The notes below the pieces were generated by a model. That model was not told where the DNA came from. It did no database searches and saw only the letters and a program-made list of their open reading frames with translations. Shown one piece after another: positions 34,186 to 45,019 of a stretch of DNA of 64,000 nucleotides. The stretch's first letter is position 1. The number at the start of each line of letters is the position of its first letter. Where the stretch lies: contig CP136065.1 of the NCBI GenBank assembly GCA_032622095.1, positions 52,883,949 through 52,947,948 on the forward strand, written 5' to 3'. The DNA comes from Siphonodentalium dalli. Lineage: Eukaryota; Mollusca; Scaphopoda; Gadilida; Siphonodentaliidae. A program made the position numbers and the translations under genes.

Positions 34186-35092
34186 GGAAGTCAAATGTCA
34201 CTGGCACTATTTCTTGTTATGCAACGAACGTTTAATACCAGAATTTATAGAACGGGTATATTGAATAGAATAAGGGCGGGGTCATGTAATAAATTTAACT
34301 TATCGAACCACGTTGAATATCAGAATGCGAGGAATGCGATATATTATTATCAGTCGCTTTAAATTTGTGGAATTTAAGGTGGGACGGAGGTGAACAATGA
34401 ATCCACTCGTATATAAATATCAGTTCCTCACAGCTGGATATTAGTAAAGATCGGAAACTGGAATTCTTTTTGAACTATAGCAACTGGTTTATTTCAAAGA
34501 GAGATTATTCATACCTCAGAATTAGATGACATTTATTTGAATAGCAAAATGAATTTTTGTAAAAACTAAACTGAATCAAAATGTATCTGAATCCTTGTGA
34601 AATCACCAAAAATAACAAGAAAGCTAATACTGTGATCTAGTACACTCACTGGTGTATTTGTTCAAATAGATTCATTTTGGCGGAGAACATGGACTTATCT
34701 TTGAAAACAAGCAAGTGTAATTTTGAAGAAAGCGTACAAAAATTACTTTATTAGTTAAATAAAATCTGTTGTTGCTAAAATAAACCAGTACTTGGACAAC
34801 ATAAATGCTCTATATGTTGAATATGTCCACAATTTTGATGATGCAGCTACAATTCTGGAATATCAAGTTTCTGAAAATAATACCATGATCACCATGCAAT
34901 GTGGAAATAATCCAACTGCAATTCCTGACACCTATTTGCCCCAACCACACTGAACTAGATAACAAACGATGTGATAATTACATCCAATCAGAATCCTTTA
35001 TAACAAACATATTTACGAAAATAAGAACAACATATTTGTAAAAACGCTCTTTAATATATATCAGTATTCATCAATTTCAGTATAAAAGCTCT
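34186..35092. other. Intergenic, no gene seen
   Basis: AT-rich. Some phrases (AACATGGACTTATCTTTGAA, AAGCAAGTGTAATTTTGAAG) have relatives at about 55510-55570 and about 56670-56715, suggesting an old dispersed repeat. Confidence 0.45.
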
Positions 35093-35561
35093 TTAATCCT
35101 TTCAGTGCTAAGTCCGATTTATGTATCAACCCATATACCCTGTGCCAATGCATTCTCTTATATATGCGAGTCGACCATAGGTCGCCTCGCATATATAAGA
35201 GAATGCATTGGCCTAACAATATTTCATCATTTGCTATTATTTTTTACAATTTTAATAATTTTTTCTTATATTCTTTAACAGACTTATTTTGTAAGTTTAG
35301 TGCCAGGGAATCTTACAGTTTTCATGGGCAGCAAAATTATTACTATGAATACTTGGTGATAGTTTTGAGTTATAACATGCCCCTAAGGTTTTATCCAGTT
35401 TGTTTTTAAATTCGCTATAGCATGCTTAAGCATACCCAAAAAAAATTTTAACCCAAAAAAATCTATAATTTTTTTTTATTATTATTTTTACTTTTTAGGG
35501 CCGATTTTACAGACCGTAAATTAGGACCGATGAGATCGGCCCCTGCCACTGAAAGGGTTAA
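35093..35561. mobile_element. TTAA-flanked miniature element, family C
   Basis: The ends read TTAATCCTTTCAGTG and CACTGAAAGGGTTAA. One intact palindrome at 35140-35213 is followed by AT-rich sequence. The inner flank GTCCGATTTATG is echoed inverted near the right end (GGCCGATTTTAC / GACCGATGAGATCGG). The TTAA boundary suggests piggyBac-type mobilisation. Confidence 0.8.
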
Positions 35562-35566
35562 GCTCT

Positions 35567-35823
35567 TTAACCCTTTATGTGCTGAATGGAATCTCCCACC
35601 AGTTATAACAGTATACATTGAAGCGACCATCTGGGAGGATGTTCAGGAAATAGCAGCAGACGACACAAAGACAAATGGATCATACAAGTTCAGAATGATT
35701 CATTTTCATTGGTGGGGAATGTTCATATAATATGTTCAACAAACTTAGTTAGTTGAACTTATTATCTGAACATGTCCTAAGGGAATTACTCATCAATGAG
35801 TAAACTAGTAAAGGCGGGGTTAA
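35567..35823. mobile_element. TTAA-flanked element, family F, copy 1
   Basis: It starts TTAACCCTTTATGTGC and ends AGTAAAGGCGGGGTTAA. A central palindrome at 35719-35773 (ATGTTCATATAATATGTTCA / GAACTTATTATCTGAACAT) is shared with 50012-50067 and 51873-51942, as are CTCCCA-AGTTATA and TCATTGGTGGG(G/C)AATG. It lies six bases from the family C element. Confidence 0.65.
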
Positions 35824-36471
35824 GTAGCATAGTTGTATGATTAATGTTGTGAGTAAGGTCTTGTAGCGAAAACTTCGTACGAAATGGCCCAATAGTATCA
35901 ATTTCTCATTGGCATAGTCCATAGGAATCGTAAAAATGGTGTCATGCAGAAATGGAAATTAATAGTTTGAATGAGTATATCTTGCGTTTGTCACAGGTTT
36001 CAATATTCCGAGAATTCGTTTAATAGAACAATAGTTCGGTATAGTCCGATTGTTTGGTTCGTTAGTCCGATGGTTCAATGGGGGTTCAATAGTCCAACGG
36101 TCCAATCGTCTATAGGACTATAGTTATTAGCTGGTGTATTTTGTATAGTCAGCATATATACAGTGAAACAGACAAGTACCTCGTTAGACGCCCATTAACA
36201 CAAAGAAACCATCGCTGGATGAAGAGCATGCGAAAACATATACTGTTTAATCGGAACATCATCAAACATGATATAAATGCAGATATGAGACCAGAACATT
36301 CATATATAGAGTCACTCCGAACTAGGTTCGTTTGTATATAAGAGAAAAATACTGACCCCAAATACATTTTGCTGTCAGTAGAATGCATATGTTCGGGCTA
36401 TCGAGGACAAATGGGTCCTCGGGCGTTCATACCAGAATAACGTACTATATATCCGCATCTAGAACATATAT
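35824..36471. other. 3' flank of the ITIH-like gene
   Basis: Downstream of the stop codon in gene orientation. An ATTAAA word on the minus strand (36246-36251) could serve as a poly(A) signal; no AATAAA was seen closer. AT-rich, with short repeats such as TAGTCCGATTG / TAGTCCGATGG near 36040-36075. Confidence 0.4.
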
Positions 36472-38532
36472 TTACAACTTTATAGGCAGACACCGCCGCC
36501 ATTTACATACGAGCGCGTATACCATCAAAATATAAATGGAGCAGCCAATTAAATGCAAACGTGCAGTCATCGGAATGAGTCGATCTGAACCCGAATCAGT
36601 GCCATTGTGGGATTGGTGGTCATTATCAATGAAATCCGCCCCATAACTATCTCTTGATTTGTCTAATACGTCGGGGTCTGAGATTTTGCCCTTTCTATTG
36701 TTTGTTTCCGTTGGGTTATTCTGGGTCTTCTCAGGTGATAGCACGAGGAGTGACGTCAATGGGGTTACGAACTTGAACTCTAACGACAGATTCAGAGCTC
36801 GTTCTATGAGATAATCATATTGAAATGCATTCTTGTGTTTCATCACGTTCGCTGAATTCATCAGCTCCTTTATTTTCATATATGCCCACAGTTGACTAGC
36901 AAACGCTGTATTCGCAACAACATCTGAACTAATAGTGAACTCCGAATAGTTGACACCTTTGGTCAAACCTGTGACTTTCGCGGTGAGGTCCTTAATTGGC
37001 GAGTTGAGCTTTCCTGCAACCACGAGTTCGCTCCCATCGAAGAATTGTGGGAACTTCGTTGGCGTGACGTCGTTGGTTAGGTTCACAGGCGTGTACATAA
37101 TTTCTACGTCGACCAACACAGGAGAAGCTATCAGCTCATAGAAATCTCTGAGTCTTTCTTGAGCATCGGTTGCATCATAAATCAGAGTAGCGAATCCACC
37201 ATTTTCCAATGCAAGCGATTGTAGAAACCAAAAGTCCATGTTAAATCCGTATGCGACTGGGAAGATAGACGCTCCGATCAATCGGTTGTTTCGTAAAACA
37301 TTTTGTCGTATTGTTAAGGTGTTAATTTCCTCTGCCGTAGGCGAACCATCCGTCAAAAAGAAAATGATTTTTGGATTAACTTCATTTTCGTTTTTCAAAC
37401 GGTCAATTATCGTTAGTCCGCTCAATAGAGCCCTGTTGATATTGGTAATTCCTTTAGCTTTTAAACGAGCGACCACGAACTGTCGGGCGAGTATAATATT
37501 TGCTTCTGTAGCGAGAACGGGAGAATTCTTCCAGCTCAAAATTGTAGATGAAAAGACAATGATGCTTATGTAGTCTGTCGGTCGAACTTGATTCAAAATT
37601 ATCTTCATCGAAGATCGTGTGTTTGCTATTTTGTCTCCTGCCATAGACCCGCTTATATCAATAATGAATAAGATATTCTTGCTAAGTGGATTCAATCCTG
37701 TTGGTGAAAAATAGTGAACGAAGTGCGTGTCATCAACAAGCAACATGCCACCATCATCAGTGTGATCAACATCATACTCTACCTCAAGCTGGTCGAATAA
37801 GACATCTGCATCTGGCATCGAAGCATCGTATCGTAATTCTCTAGTAGTTGCTGTGTTTGTCTTCGTAAATTTAGTTCCCGGTGCTGAAGAATCGGAAAAT
37901 CCTCTCTTTAGAGTCTTGTACTTGAAATATTTGAAGCCCTGTGGCTCTCTGTACCGAGCGTTGACCGTCATATAGTTGGGTGGTTTGGTCGAATTAAAAC
38001 TGATTTTCTGCACGTAATGCCCCAATTTCCGTTCAATCAGTTCTTTGTATTCCAATTTTAGCGTTATTTCAGATTGTTTGGCAATACTCACTGTGATAGC
38101 GAACACGTCCATATTTCGATCAGGCTTGGGTGGTCTATGAGCTAATTGTCCGACAGTCTTGCCCTCATCTGATGCATCGTCATATAACTGTTGTGACATC
38201 TTCGCAGGGTAGATCTCCGACGTAATTTCAGTGCCGTTGATTGTCACTGAGAAAGAAGAAATAAAGGATTCTGATGGGATTTCTACTAAGAAGTCGGTTT
38301 CCATGGAAACATTCAGATTATTTTGCATGGTTGTTTCCAGGGACACAGTAGCAAAGCGTGCAGACACTTCAGATACCACCAACATATGTGAAACAGTCGC
38401 ACCGCTTTCATGTGTGGCGTCTGTAGCGCTCACCGTCAGATATGAAGAATTATTCCGGCAACACAGGCGGGTTATAGTTTGGATAATATATATTTTAACA
38501 ACATAAGCGGCAACTCGTGATACGAGACGCAT
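36472..38532 (-). CDS. Inter-alpha-trypsin inhibitor heavy-chain-like protein (VIT + VWA), intronless
   Basis: A single uninterrupted frame of 686 codons. Residues ~10-22 are hydrophobic and could be a signal or anchor segment. Residues ~45-165 match a VIT domain (VSARFATVSLETTMQN, FLVEIPSESFISSFSVTING, KLEYKELIERKLG). Residues ~285-465 form a von Willebrand A domain with a complete MIDAS: DISGS at 292-296, a Thr in GITN at ~363 and TDGSP with Asp395. Several NxS/T sites fit an extracellular protein. The C-terminal ITIH domain is not evident; instead the protein ends after a polar stretch in LHLIGCSIYILMVYALVC and a basic tail, suggesting a membrane or GPI-type anchor. In the family such proteins are secreted hyaluronan/matrix-binding factors of ~900 residues. 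Lack of introns suggests a retrocopy or intron loss; no frame damage is seen. Confidence 0.92.
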   Translation of the reverse strand: MRLVSRVAAYVVKIYIIQTITRLCCRNNSSYLTVSATDATHESGATVSHMLVVSEVSARFATVSLETTMQNNLNVSMETDFLVEIPSESFISSFSVTINGTEITSEIYPAKMSQQLYDDASDEGKTVGQLAHRPPKPDRNMDVFAITVSIAKQSEITLKLEYKELIERKLGHYVQKISFNSTKPPNYMTVNARYREPQGFKYFKYKTLKRGFSDSSAPGTKFTKTNTATTRELRYDASMPDADVLFDQLEVEYDVDHTDDGGMLLVDDTHFVHYFSPTGLNPLSKNILFIIDISGSMAGDKIANTRSSMKIILNQVRPTDYISIIVFSSTILSWKNSPVLATEANIILARQFVVARLKAKGITNINRALLSGLTIIDRLKNENEVNPKIIFFLTDGSPTAEEINTLTIRQNVLRNNRLIGASIFPVAYGFNMDFWFLQSLALENGGFATLIYDATDAQERLRDFYELIASPVLVDVEIMYTPVNLTNDVTPTKFPQFFDGSELVVAGKLNSPIKDLTAKVTGLTKGVNYSEFTISSDVVANTAFASQLWAYMKIKELMNSANVMKHKNAFQYDYLIERALNLSLEFKFVTPLTSLLVLSPEKTQNNPTETNNRKGKISDPDVLDKSRDSYGADFIDNDHQSHNGTDSGSDRLIPMTARLHLIGCSIYILMVYALVCKWRRCLPIKL

Positions 38533-38593
38533 TATGCCCTGTTGCGTGCGAGTTCGTTGAATGCTTCAAATGACCGCGAGCCAATTCCATAAG

Positions 38594-38620
38594 ACTATAT
38601 ATATAGCTACACCCACGCCC
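38594..38620 (-). promoter_or_regulatory. TATA box plus GC/CACCC box upstream of the ITIH-like gene
   Basis: On the minus strand, GGGCGTGGGTGT (38609-38620) is followed by TATATATATA (38596-38605), about 64 bp before the ATG. That spacing would place transcription start near 38570 with a short leader. The first motif resembles Sp1/KLF or EGR sites. A classical core promoter argues that the gene is transcribed and not a dead copy. Confidence 0.5.
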
Positions 38621-39300
38621 TTCCTCTATCGAACGAGAACTCACCATGCAGTCGAACATGACTTGGTCATGGAACCCGAATCTTTTCCCAAAGAAATTGC
38701 GTCATCACCTTGTCGTTTTGCGAGTGTTTTTTTTAATTAAATATCAATGTCGTGATTCAACAGACAATATTTAACGACGAAGATATCATATACAAAATTG
38801 GAAATATCTGGAAGGTATGTGAGGAAGGCACGAATTGACATCATCAAAGCACACATGCACTATGCAAAGACACGACTTGCATACACAATATAGTGTATTA
38901 TAGCTGGATAAAACATGGTTATCTTCAATTCCCAAAATCTTAACCCACTCCAGTTCTTATCTTATCTCTTGCTATCTGTTGTTGAGTGTGATCTATATTA
39001 AATTCACCACTGAGTTATCTAAAGTAACAAACCAGCAAAAAATTCCGCCTGACTCGCCCGAACGGCCTTATGTCGTTCGGGAAATGTGAGCGATCTGGGA
39101 AAGGACTTACAAAAAAGTCACAATAGACTTGTTGTCTCATCCCATTCCAATCACCCATAATCATCCATTCGCATTTTGTTAAAATATTCAACCTGTTTTG
39201 TATTGGGAATAAATATTGTTTACATCAATAAAATTAAAACATCATGAAAATTAAGTTCTGGGTTTTCATACTGAACCAGGGACGCCGGAGCAGGGCACAA
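38621..39300. other. Intergenic upstream of the ITIH-like gene
   Basis: No gene seen. A 43-codon plus-strand frame starting at 38646 is unassigned. Confidence 0.45.
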
Positions 39301-39560
39301 CATTTCTACCAAATTTTCACCTTCCCAGTGACTAAGAAAAATTAGTCATCATGACTCAATCACTCAATCCTGATCATTTTGACTAACACACTTGTAGCCT
39401 AAAGACCCAATTTGTCATTTTGACTAATCACGTTTTTAATCGTTATGGCTATATAACATTACCCTAGTCATTGTGATTAATTGTCTGCCTTAGTAATTTC
39501 GACTAAGCTAATTTAGTCATCGTGTGAAGAAACGTTTGACTAACCTATGTTTATTTACTA
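39301..39560. repeat. Degenerate TTAGTCAT/TGACTAA repeat
   Basis: Words such as TTAGTCATCATGACT, TTTTGACTAACA, CATTTTGACTAATCA, CTAGTCATTGTGATTAA and ATTTCGACTAAGC recur at 30-45 bp spacing, in both orientations because the word is nearly self-complementary. Confidence 0.55.
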
Positions 39561-41435
39561 ACTTTTGTCTTCAGTGCATATGTACGTGTGGAGACCTGGA
39601 ATACCAACCAACAAGTGATGGAATTGAATGATTTGTGGTCTGCATCAGAAATAGGTCGTAGTTGAAGGAGGCGAAGCATATGCTCATCGAAAGACTCCTA
39701 CTCATCGAAGACACAGCTACAATATTCTACCATCGGCGGATGTTATCAATCTACGACAACTTAGGGAAATATCGCATGAGTCATTACAATAAAAGAAATC
39801 TTTGAAGAGTGCAGCCCAATATACTTGTGGAAACACCACCTATCGTTCGGTAATCTGTCGCGCCTTTCTAAATAGAGATATGATTTTACCGTCAGAAAAC
39901 TATTGCCGATACAAATCTACATGAGTGCCTTATACAAACCATTGTGCAGAATATACGGGAGTCTGTTATTGGTAACCATGAACTCACAAGTCGTCTAAAT
40001 GAATGCAGTAATTTGTGAGGCATATACACGGGTGATAGGTGTATACTACCACCTTAAATGTTACATATGTGCATGCATATTACGGGAGCAAAACAAGAAG
40101 GCAGAAGAAGATTATACTCGTCAATATGAAGAGCGAACCCACTGTGCAGAAAATGAATTCCCATCAGTGATCAAGAATACATAACTGATTGATTCAGATG
40201 GTGTAAACATGGGGGATTGTCAAAGTCTCTATCCTGATATCTTTTGTGAATACGGCACCGACTCTCAGGCGACCTACACATAGAACATAACTCACATACA
40301 AAAACTCATTCAAGAAAATATTCCAAATTCTTTTGTCCTTTAAGCATCAGAAAATATTAAACATCTACATTGAAAAGTGAAGATGATCTGTCAATTGTTA
40401 TGGGAACAGTTCTTGTGTAATAAACAAGACTATTCATGAATTTGAACAACCGGGAGAGACTTCGCTTGATGGCTTGATCATTCCAAGTATAGAAGATGTC
40501 CCATGGAAATTTTACATGCTCTGCACCAAAATCTGCCATATATGAACATTCTTGCTTTGTTTCAAAACATTTCTCCGATAAATACTGGCTGCAGGGTGTG
40601 CCAATGGATTAAAATTTGAAATGCAAGATGGCTGCTGGCTGCCATGTTTTAAAACAAATTTCTGAGCCCTGAAACTAGATGGATCAGATTGATAACAATT
40701 TTTGCATCTAACAATTAAGATATACCTCTTGGCTTGGGTTGTACTTATTTAAGTCAAACATGTAAAGTAAAGTATTCTCATAATGTAATTTGAACGCTGA
40801 ATTCATCTTAAATACTAGAACAGATTAAATTGAAGTACTCACAGGTTCACACGCTAAAATTGTCCATAGTTTCCATCAGGGATATTTGGATTCAAGCTAG
40901 TTATCTAAATTGCAGGAACTTGCTCTTGTATGTGATTGGTGTGTGTTTTCAATTCCACTTTCTTGGGTCTTAACTAATACAAAGATTACCAAGACTGACC
41001 AGCACTCGAGGATTCGAACATTTAGAACTGGACCCAAATCAGCACACAAGACAGCCCAATTGTAGATCATGATATGCCGTTGATAAATGTCCAATAATGT
41101 GAATTCGGTTTCATCTGATTGGGTATTCAATAACTCCTGTCTGCATGCACCTGAAAACTTAGTATGTGCTTCTTGGAGAACATGGGACAAATGTTCTGAA
41201 TTTCTTGTCAATTCGAAAATAATTGGCCTGAAAGTTATTGGTTTATCAGTATATCATTTTGTAGGTGTAGTATTCAATCTGGTTCAGTGCAGCGACCAAG
41301 TATATTATAGAACAACGCTGCTTATCCCCAGGGCTCATATTGCATCCTCAGATAGCAATTTTATTGATATATTTGCAATTACATGTACACTGGCATTCTA
41401 AATGATTTCCGGAATTCCATTTTTTTGAAAACTCA
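39561..41435. other. Intergenic, with an unassigned open frame
   Basis: The minus strand is open from a stop near 40610 to 40357 (about 84 codons). It contains MADFGAEHVKFPWDIFYTWN and IKRSLSRLFKFMNSLVYYTR; this looks more protein-like than neighbouring frames but no family was recognised and no splice sites were pinned down. The rest is AT-rich without recognised structure. Confidence 0.35.
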
Positions 41436-41813
41436 TTAACCCTTTACCCAACAGAATGGCCCTGTGCCAATGCATTCTCTTATATATGCGAGTCGACCAT
41501 AGGTCGCCTCGCATATATAAGATAATGCATTGGCTTAACACATTAAAAATTATAAAATTGTTAAAGAATGTAAGAAAAAATGGTAAAATGGCCAATGCAT
41601 TCTCTTATATATGCGAGGCGACCTATGGTCGACTCGCATATATAAGAGAATGCATTGGCACAGGGCATAACTGTAACCATCACAATGTGGTCAATGAGCC
41701 GGTTCCAATGATATCCATATTTGTATGGTTTTATTGATACAGACCCAAGATAATTTAGGCTGTTGCAGCTTTATTTGGCCGGTTTTTGGCCGTTATTTTG
41801 GGTAAAGGGTTAA
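41436..41813. mobile_element. TTAA-flanked miniature element, family A, copy 2
   Basis: Ends TTAACCCTTTACCCAACAG and TTTTGGGTAAAGGGTTAA. Palindromes at 41461-41535 and 41588-41660 in opposite orientation. The right flank AACTGTAACCATCACAATGT is shared with copy 1 at 25770-26235. It is shorter because the AT-rich spacer has fewer repeats. Confidence 0.9.
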
Positions 41814-42059
41814 TATTCATAAGGCAATGTTTATCATTGCGATAAACACATAGATCTACATACGTGCGTCTGATGTCATGCTAACATGCGAGAGTAGTCA
41901 CTCTTCCTCTAATAAATTTCCGTGCAATAAAATGTTCATTTCAAGGTTTGCTTCACTATACATGCAGCATACAAGTTTCGCCATTCAGATGCTATATAAT
42001 AAAGAACAATGAGATGACAATATGGCGATAAGTACCGATAAGCACGCTATAACTTCATA

Positions 42060-42617
42060 TTATTATCCAACCCTTAACTAACACCATTTCCGATTGGGCA
42101 AAAGCCGCCACGTGATAGTCCTGGAAAAAGTCATATTGGACTCCCGAAAGTCATATTGGACTCCCGACTGTACAATATGACTTCTCATATTGGACTCCGT
42201 GACGTCACGAATTAACTCTATTGCGAAATGAATCGGTGAAATTGTGATGCGCGCGCAACATTGATGGATTTTAGCAGACGTTTCACTTCCGCATTCAGTT
42301 TTTTTATCACTTCCGTGTTTACTTTTCCAAATCTTGCTTTCTGATGATCAATATACGGTACAGGCTTTTATAGAGAATTAAGTGCCGACAAATACCAAAA
42401 ATAACCACAAAAGTTTTATTTGGATAAACATACAGATGGATAATAAAAATGTCATTATACAATGTTGTGTACAGTATGAGTTTTTCTTGTACTCGTCCAG
42501 GTTGTGGTGAAAAGTCATATTGGACTCGACACTGGCGTGTCTCGTCCAATATGACTTTTCACCACAACCTGGAATCGTACAAGAAAAACAAATACTGTAC
42601 ACAACATTGTATAACAA
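42060..42617. mobile_element. Family E element, copy 2 (reverse orientation)
   Basis: The inverse of 21786-22322: it begins TTATCCAACCCTTAACTAAC, has AAAGTCATATTGGACTCCCG twice in tandem at about 42128-42163, and ends in the long hairpin (about 42460-42612). Confidence 0.87.
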
Positions 42618-42805
42618 GAAAACCATAGTCAGAAATGGTAACGCCACCAAGATCATATTATTAGCCATAAATATAAATTATAATACAATTATTCTATAAA
42701 CTAGCTTTCAAATTTTATCTGGGAAATTTGCATACTTCTATATTTCAAGTTTTCCCGTTTCTCGTGTTATACATTACTTTCTTCAAACTGTCTTCTTTAT
42801 TACAC

Positions 42806-43400
42806 AAGCTGATGGGCCCGACTTCGTCCGGGATGTTTCCCATCTGATTTCCGGCGAAAGGCGCGATTTGACCTTCAATTGACTATTTCGAAAGTCAAGG
42901 TCAGGTCAGGGTCACGATTTGACCCGTCCAAAACACCCCCACCCGGAGAAAAGTACCACTAGGTATCAAATTTCGTCGAAATCCGTCCGTTTTACCCCAC
43001 TTGACCTTTAATTAACAATTTTGAAGGTCAAGGTAAGTCGGATTCATGATTTGACCCGTCCAAAACACTCCCCCGACAAAAGTACCCATAGGTATCAAAT
43101 TTCGTCGAAATCCATCCGTTTTACCCGATTTGACCTTTGATTGACCACATTGAATGTCAAGGTCACGCCGATGTCACGATTTGACCAGTTCAAAACACTC
43201 CCCGGACAAAAGTATCCCTAGGTATCAAATTTCGCCGAAATTTGTCCGTTTTACCCAAATTGACCTTGCATTGACAGTTTTAAAGGTCAGGTCGGGCTCA
43301 CGATTTGACCCGTCCAAAACACTTCCCGGACACAAATACCCATAAGTATCAAATTACGTTGAAATCTATGGAAAGCCGAAGAGGACATGTTAGTTGCTAA
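42806..43400 (-). mobile_element. Helentron/'pearl'-like tandem-core element, reverse orientation
   Basis: Four ~130-bp units begin near 42870, 43003, 43131 and 43261 with TTGACCTT(T/C/G)(A/G/C)ATTGAC. They share GATTTGACC(C/A)GT(C/T)CAAAACAC and GGTATCAAATTTCG(T/C)CGAAA. The left end, AGCTGATGGGCCCGACTTCG followed by TCCGGGA, is the inverse of a CCCGG-GAAGTC-AGCT type terminus like the one at 25636-25657. No coding capacity. Confidence 0.6.
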
Positions 43401-43840
43401 TTGCTAGATATACGACGCACGACTTGTCGCGGTATTTTAAAGGTGTTTCAAACTAGGAGATAGAAGGATTCTGCGTTTCAAATGGTGATGAATTATAGTA
43501 ATTTATTCAAATTTTATGGCATAAATTGTTATTAAAACCGTATATACTATAACACAAATGAATGACTCGAAAATTAAGTGGGCCTTTAAACAAAGTCACA
43601 ATTGCAGTTAGGCTCATCTCATACTCGTTTAATCAGCGATATTCTGCTGCGCAGTTTGTTATAGTTCCCAGTATTCATTGAGCGTTATAGCCCCACTGTT
43701 ATAATTCGCCTTTAGCAGGCGTACTCTTGCCTCAGATTATTGAGATATTAGGTCACACGTAGTGACATTAAATCGCATGGAAACATAGCAATTGTGTGGG
43801 CTGCTTGGCGTGAATATTTAATGAGAAATAAAGTCATACG

Positions 43841-44600
43841 TAATGACATTAAACTCAAGAAAACCCGCGAAAACAAAACAAAATCACATTTAATGTTTTA
43901 AGTTATTTCCTTCATAAAAAGAATCTTCGTGATAATGAACCCTCCCAATACTTTAGAATATAGAATTAAAATAACAAAAACCTTCGGAATACAGAACCTT
44001 CGGAATAACGAACCTTCTAATTGGTGAACCTTCGGAATAGCGAACATTCAGAGAAATTTCGGAACAGTGGACATTCTGGATAGTGAACCTTCGGATTAGA
44101 GACATGCCCCCAATATTCATATTATATGCCCAGAGTTCAAAGGTATGGGCCCATAAAATCCTAAATTTGGCCCTTGAAATATTGAACTCCAAATTGGAGC
44201 CCACACAGAACATCACTTAAGTCAACTGTACCTGTGTCATGTCCCAATGCGGGAGGGTCCACAATATACCACAACATTCATATTATATGCCAAGAAATCA
44301 AAAGTATGGGCCCACGTAATGACATTAAATCTCAAGAAAACCCGCGAAAACAAAACAAAATCACATTTAATGTTCTAAGTTAAGTTATTTCCTCCTGTAT
44401 CTGTATCGGTATGCGCGTAGGATCAGTTCGGATGTGAGCGCACACTCCGTAAAAAGAATCTTTGTGATAATGAACCCTCTCAAATTAGTCTCAATACTTT
44501 AGAATATAGAATTAACCTAAAAATAACAAAAACCTTCGGAATAGAGAACCTTCGGAATAGCGGACCTTCGGGATAGCGAACGTTCATAATAGAAACATGC
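43841..44600. repeat. Direct segmental duplication (~475-bp period) with a 16-bp internal repeat
   Basis: TAATGACATTAAA, AAAACCCGCGAAAACAAAAC, GATAATGAACCCTC and ACTTTAGAATATAGAATTAA recur in order at 43841-43985 and 44317-44535. Each is followed by GAACCTTCGGAATAG(C/A) units (43980-44098 and 44531-44600). CATTCATATTATATGCC and AGGTATGGGCCCA mark the joint. A third GTGACATTAAATCGCATGG start is seen at about 43761. Confidence 0.85.
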
Positions 44601-45019
44601 CCCCACAAGTACACCGGTGACGTAAACACATGTGCTAATCTTTGTTGTACTATCGTGACTCTATCGGTAACCATAATAATACAGTCGCCCAGTGGATTAT
44701 CGATCGACCACAGAATATGAAAATCTGCGTACCAAGCAACACCACGGTGTGGCGTAATAACTTTATATTATTGAGCTGTACCGGGTCATGTTGCGCCTTA
44801 TTTAGAATACGCGATTGACATTTACTATATGATTACTCGAAGTTGCAGTGATCCTTATTTGGCACGTGACGTAATATCCATAGGTTAGGAGAAAATCCTA
44901 TTTTTTTGAATATATTTGCAAATACAAATCTGTTATGTATACCTGTTCTGTCTGATCATTCCCCAATTATGAATAAATCGTACGTTAGTTTTGATTTTGA
45001 ACATACGGCGTTTGGTCAG
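44601..45019. other. Intergenic, no gene seen
   Basis: No repeat or coding signal recognised. Confidence 0.4.

Noticed and set aside
36950-38506. Plus-strand frames of 63-111 codons
   Set aside because: Antisense shadows of the ITIH-like coding sequence.
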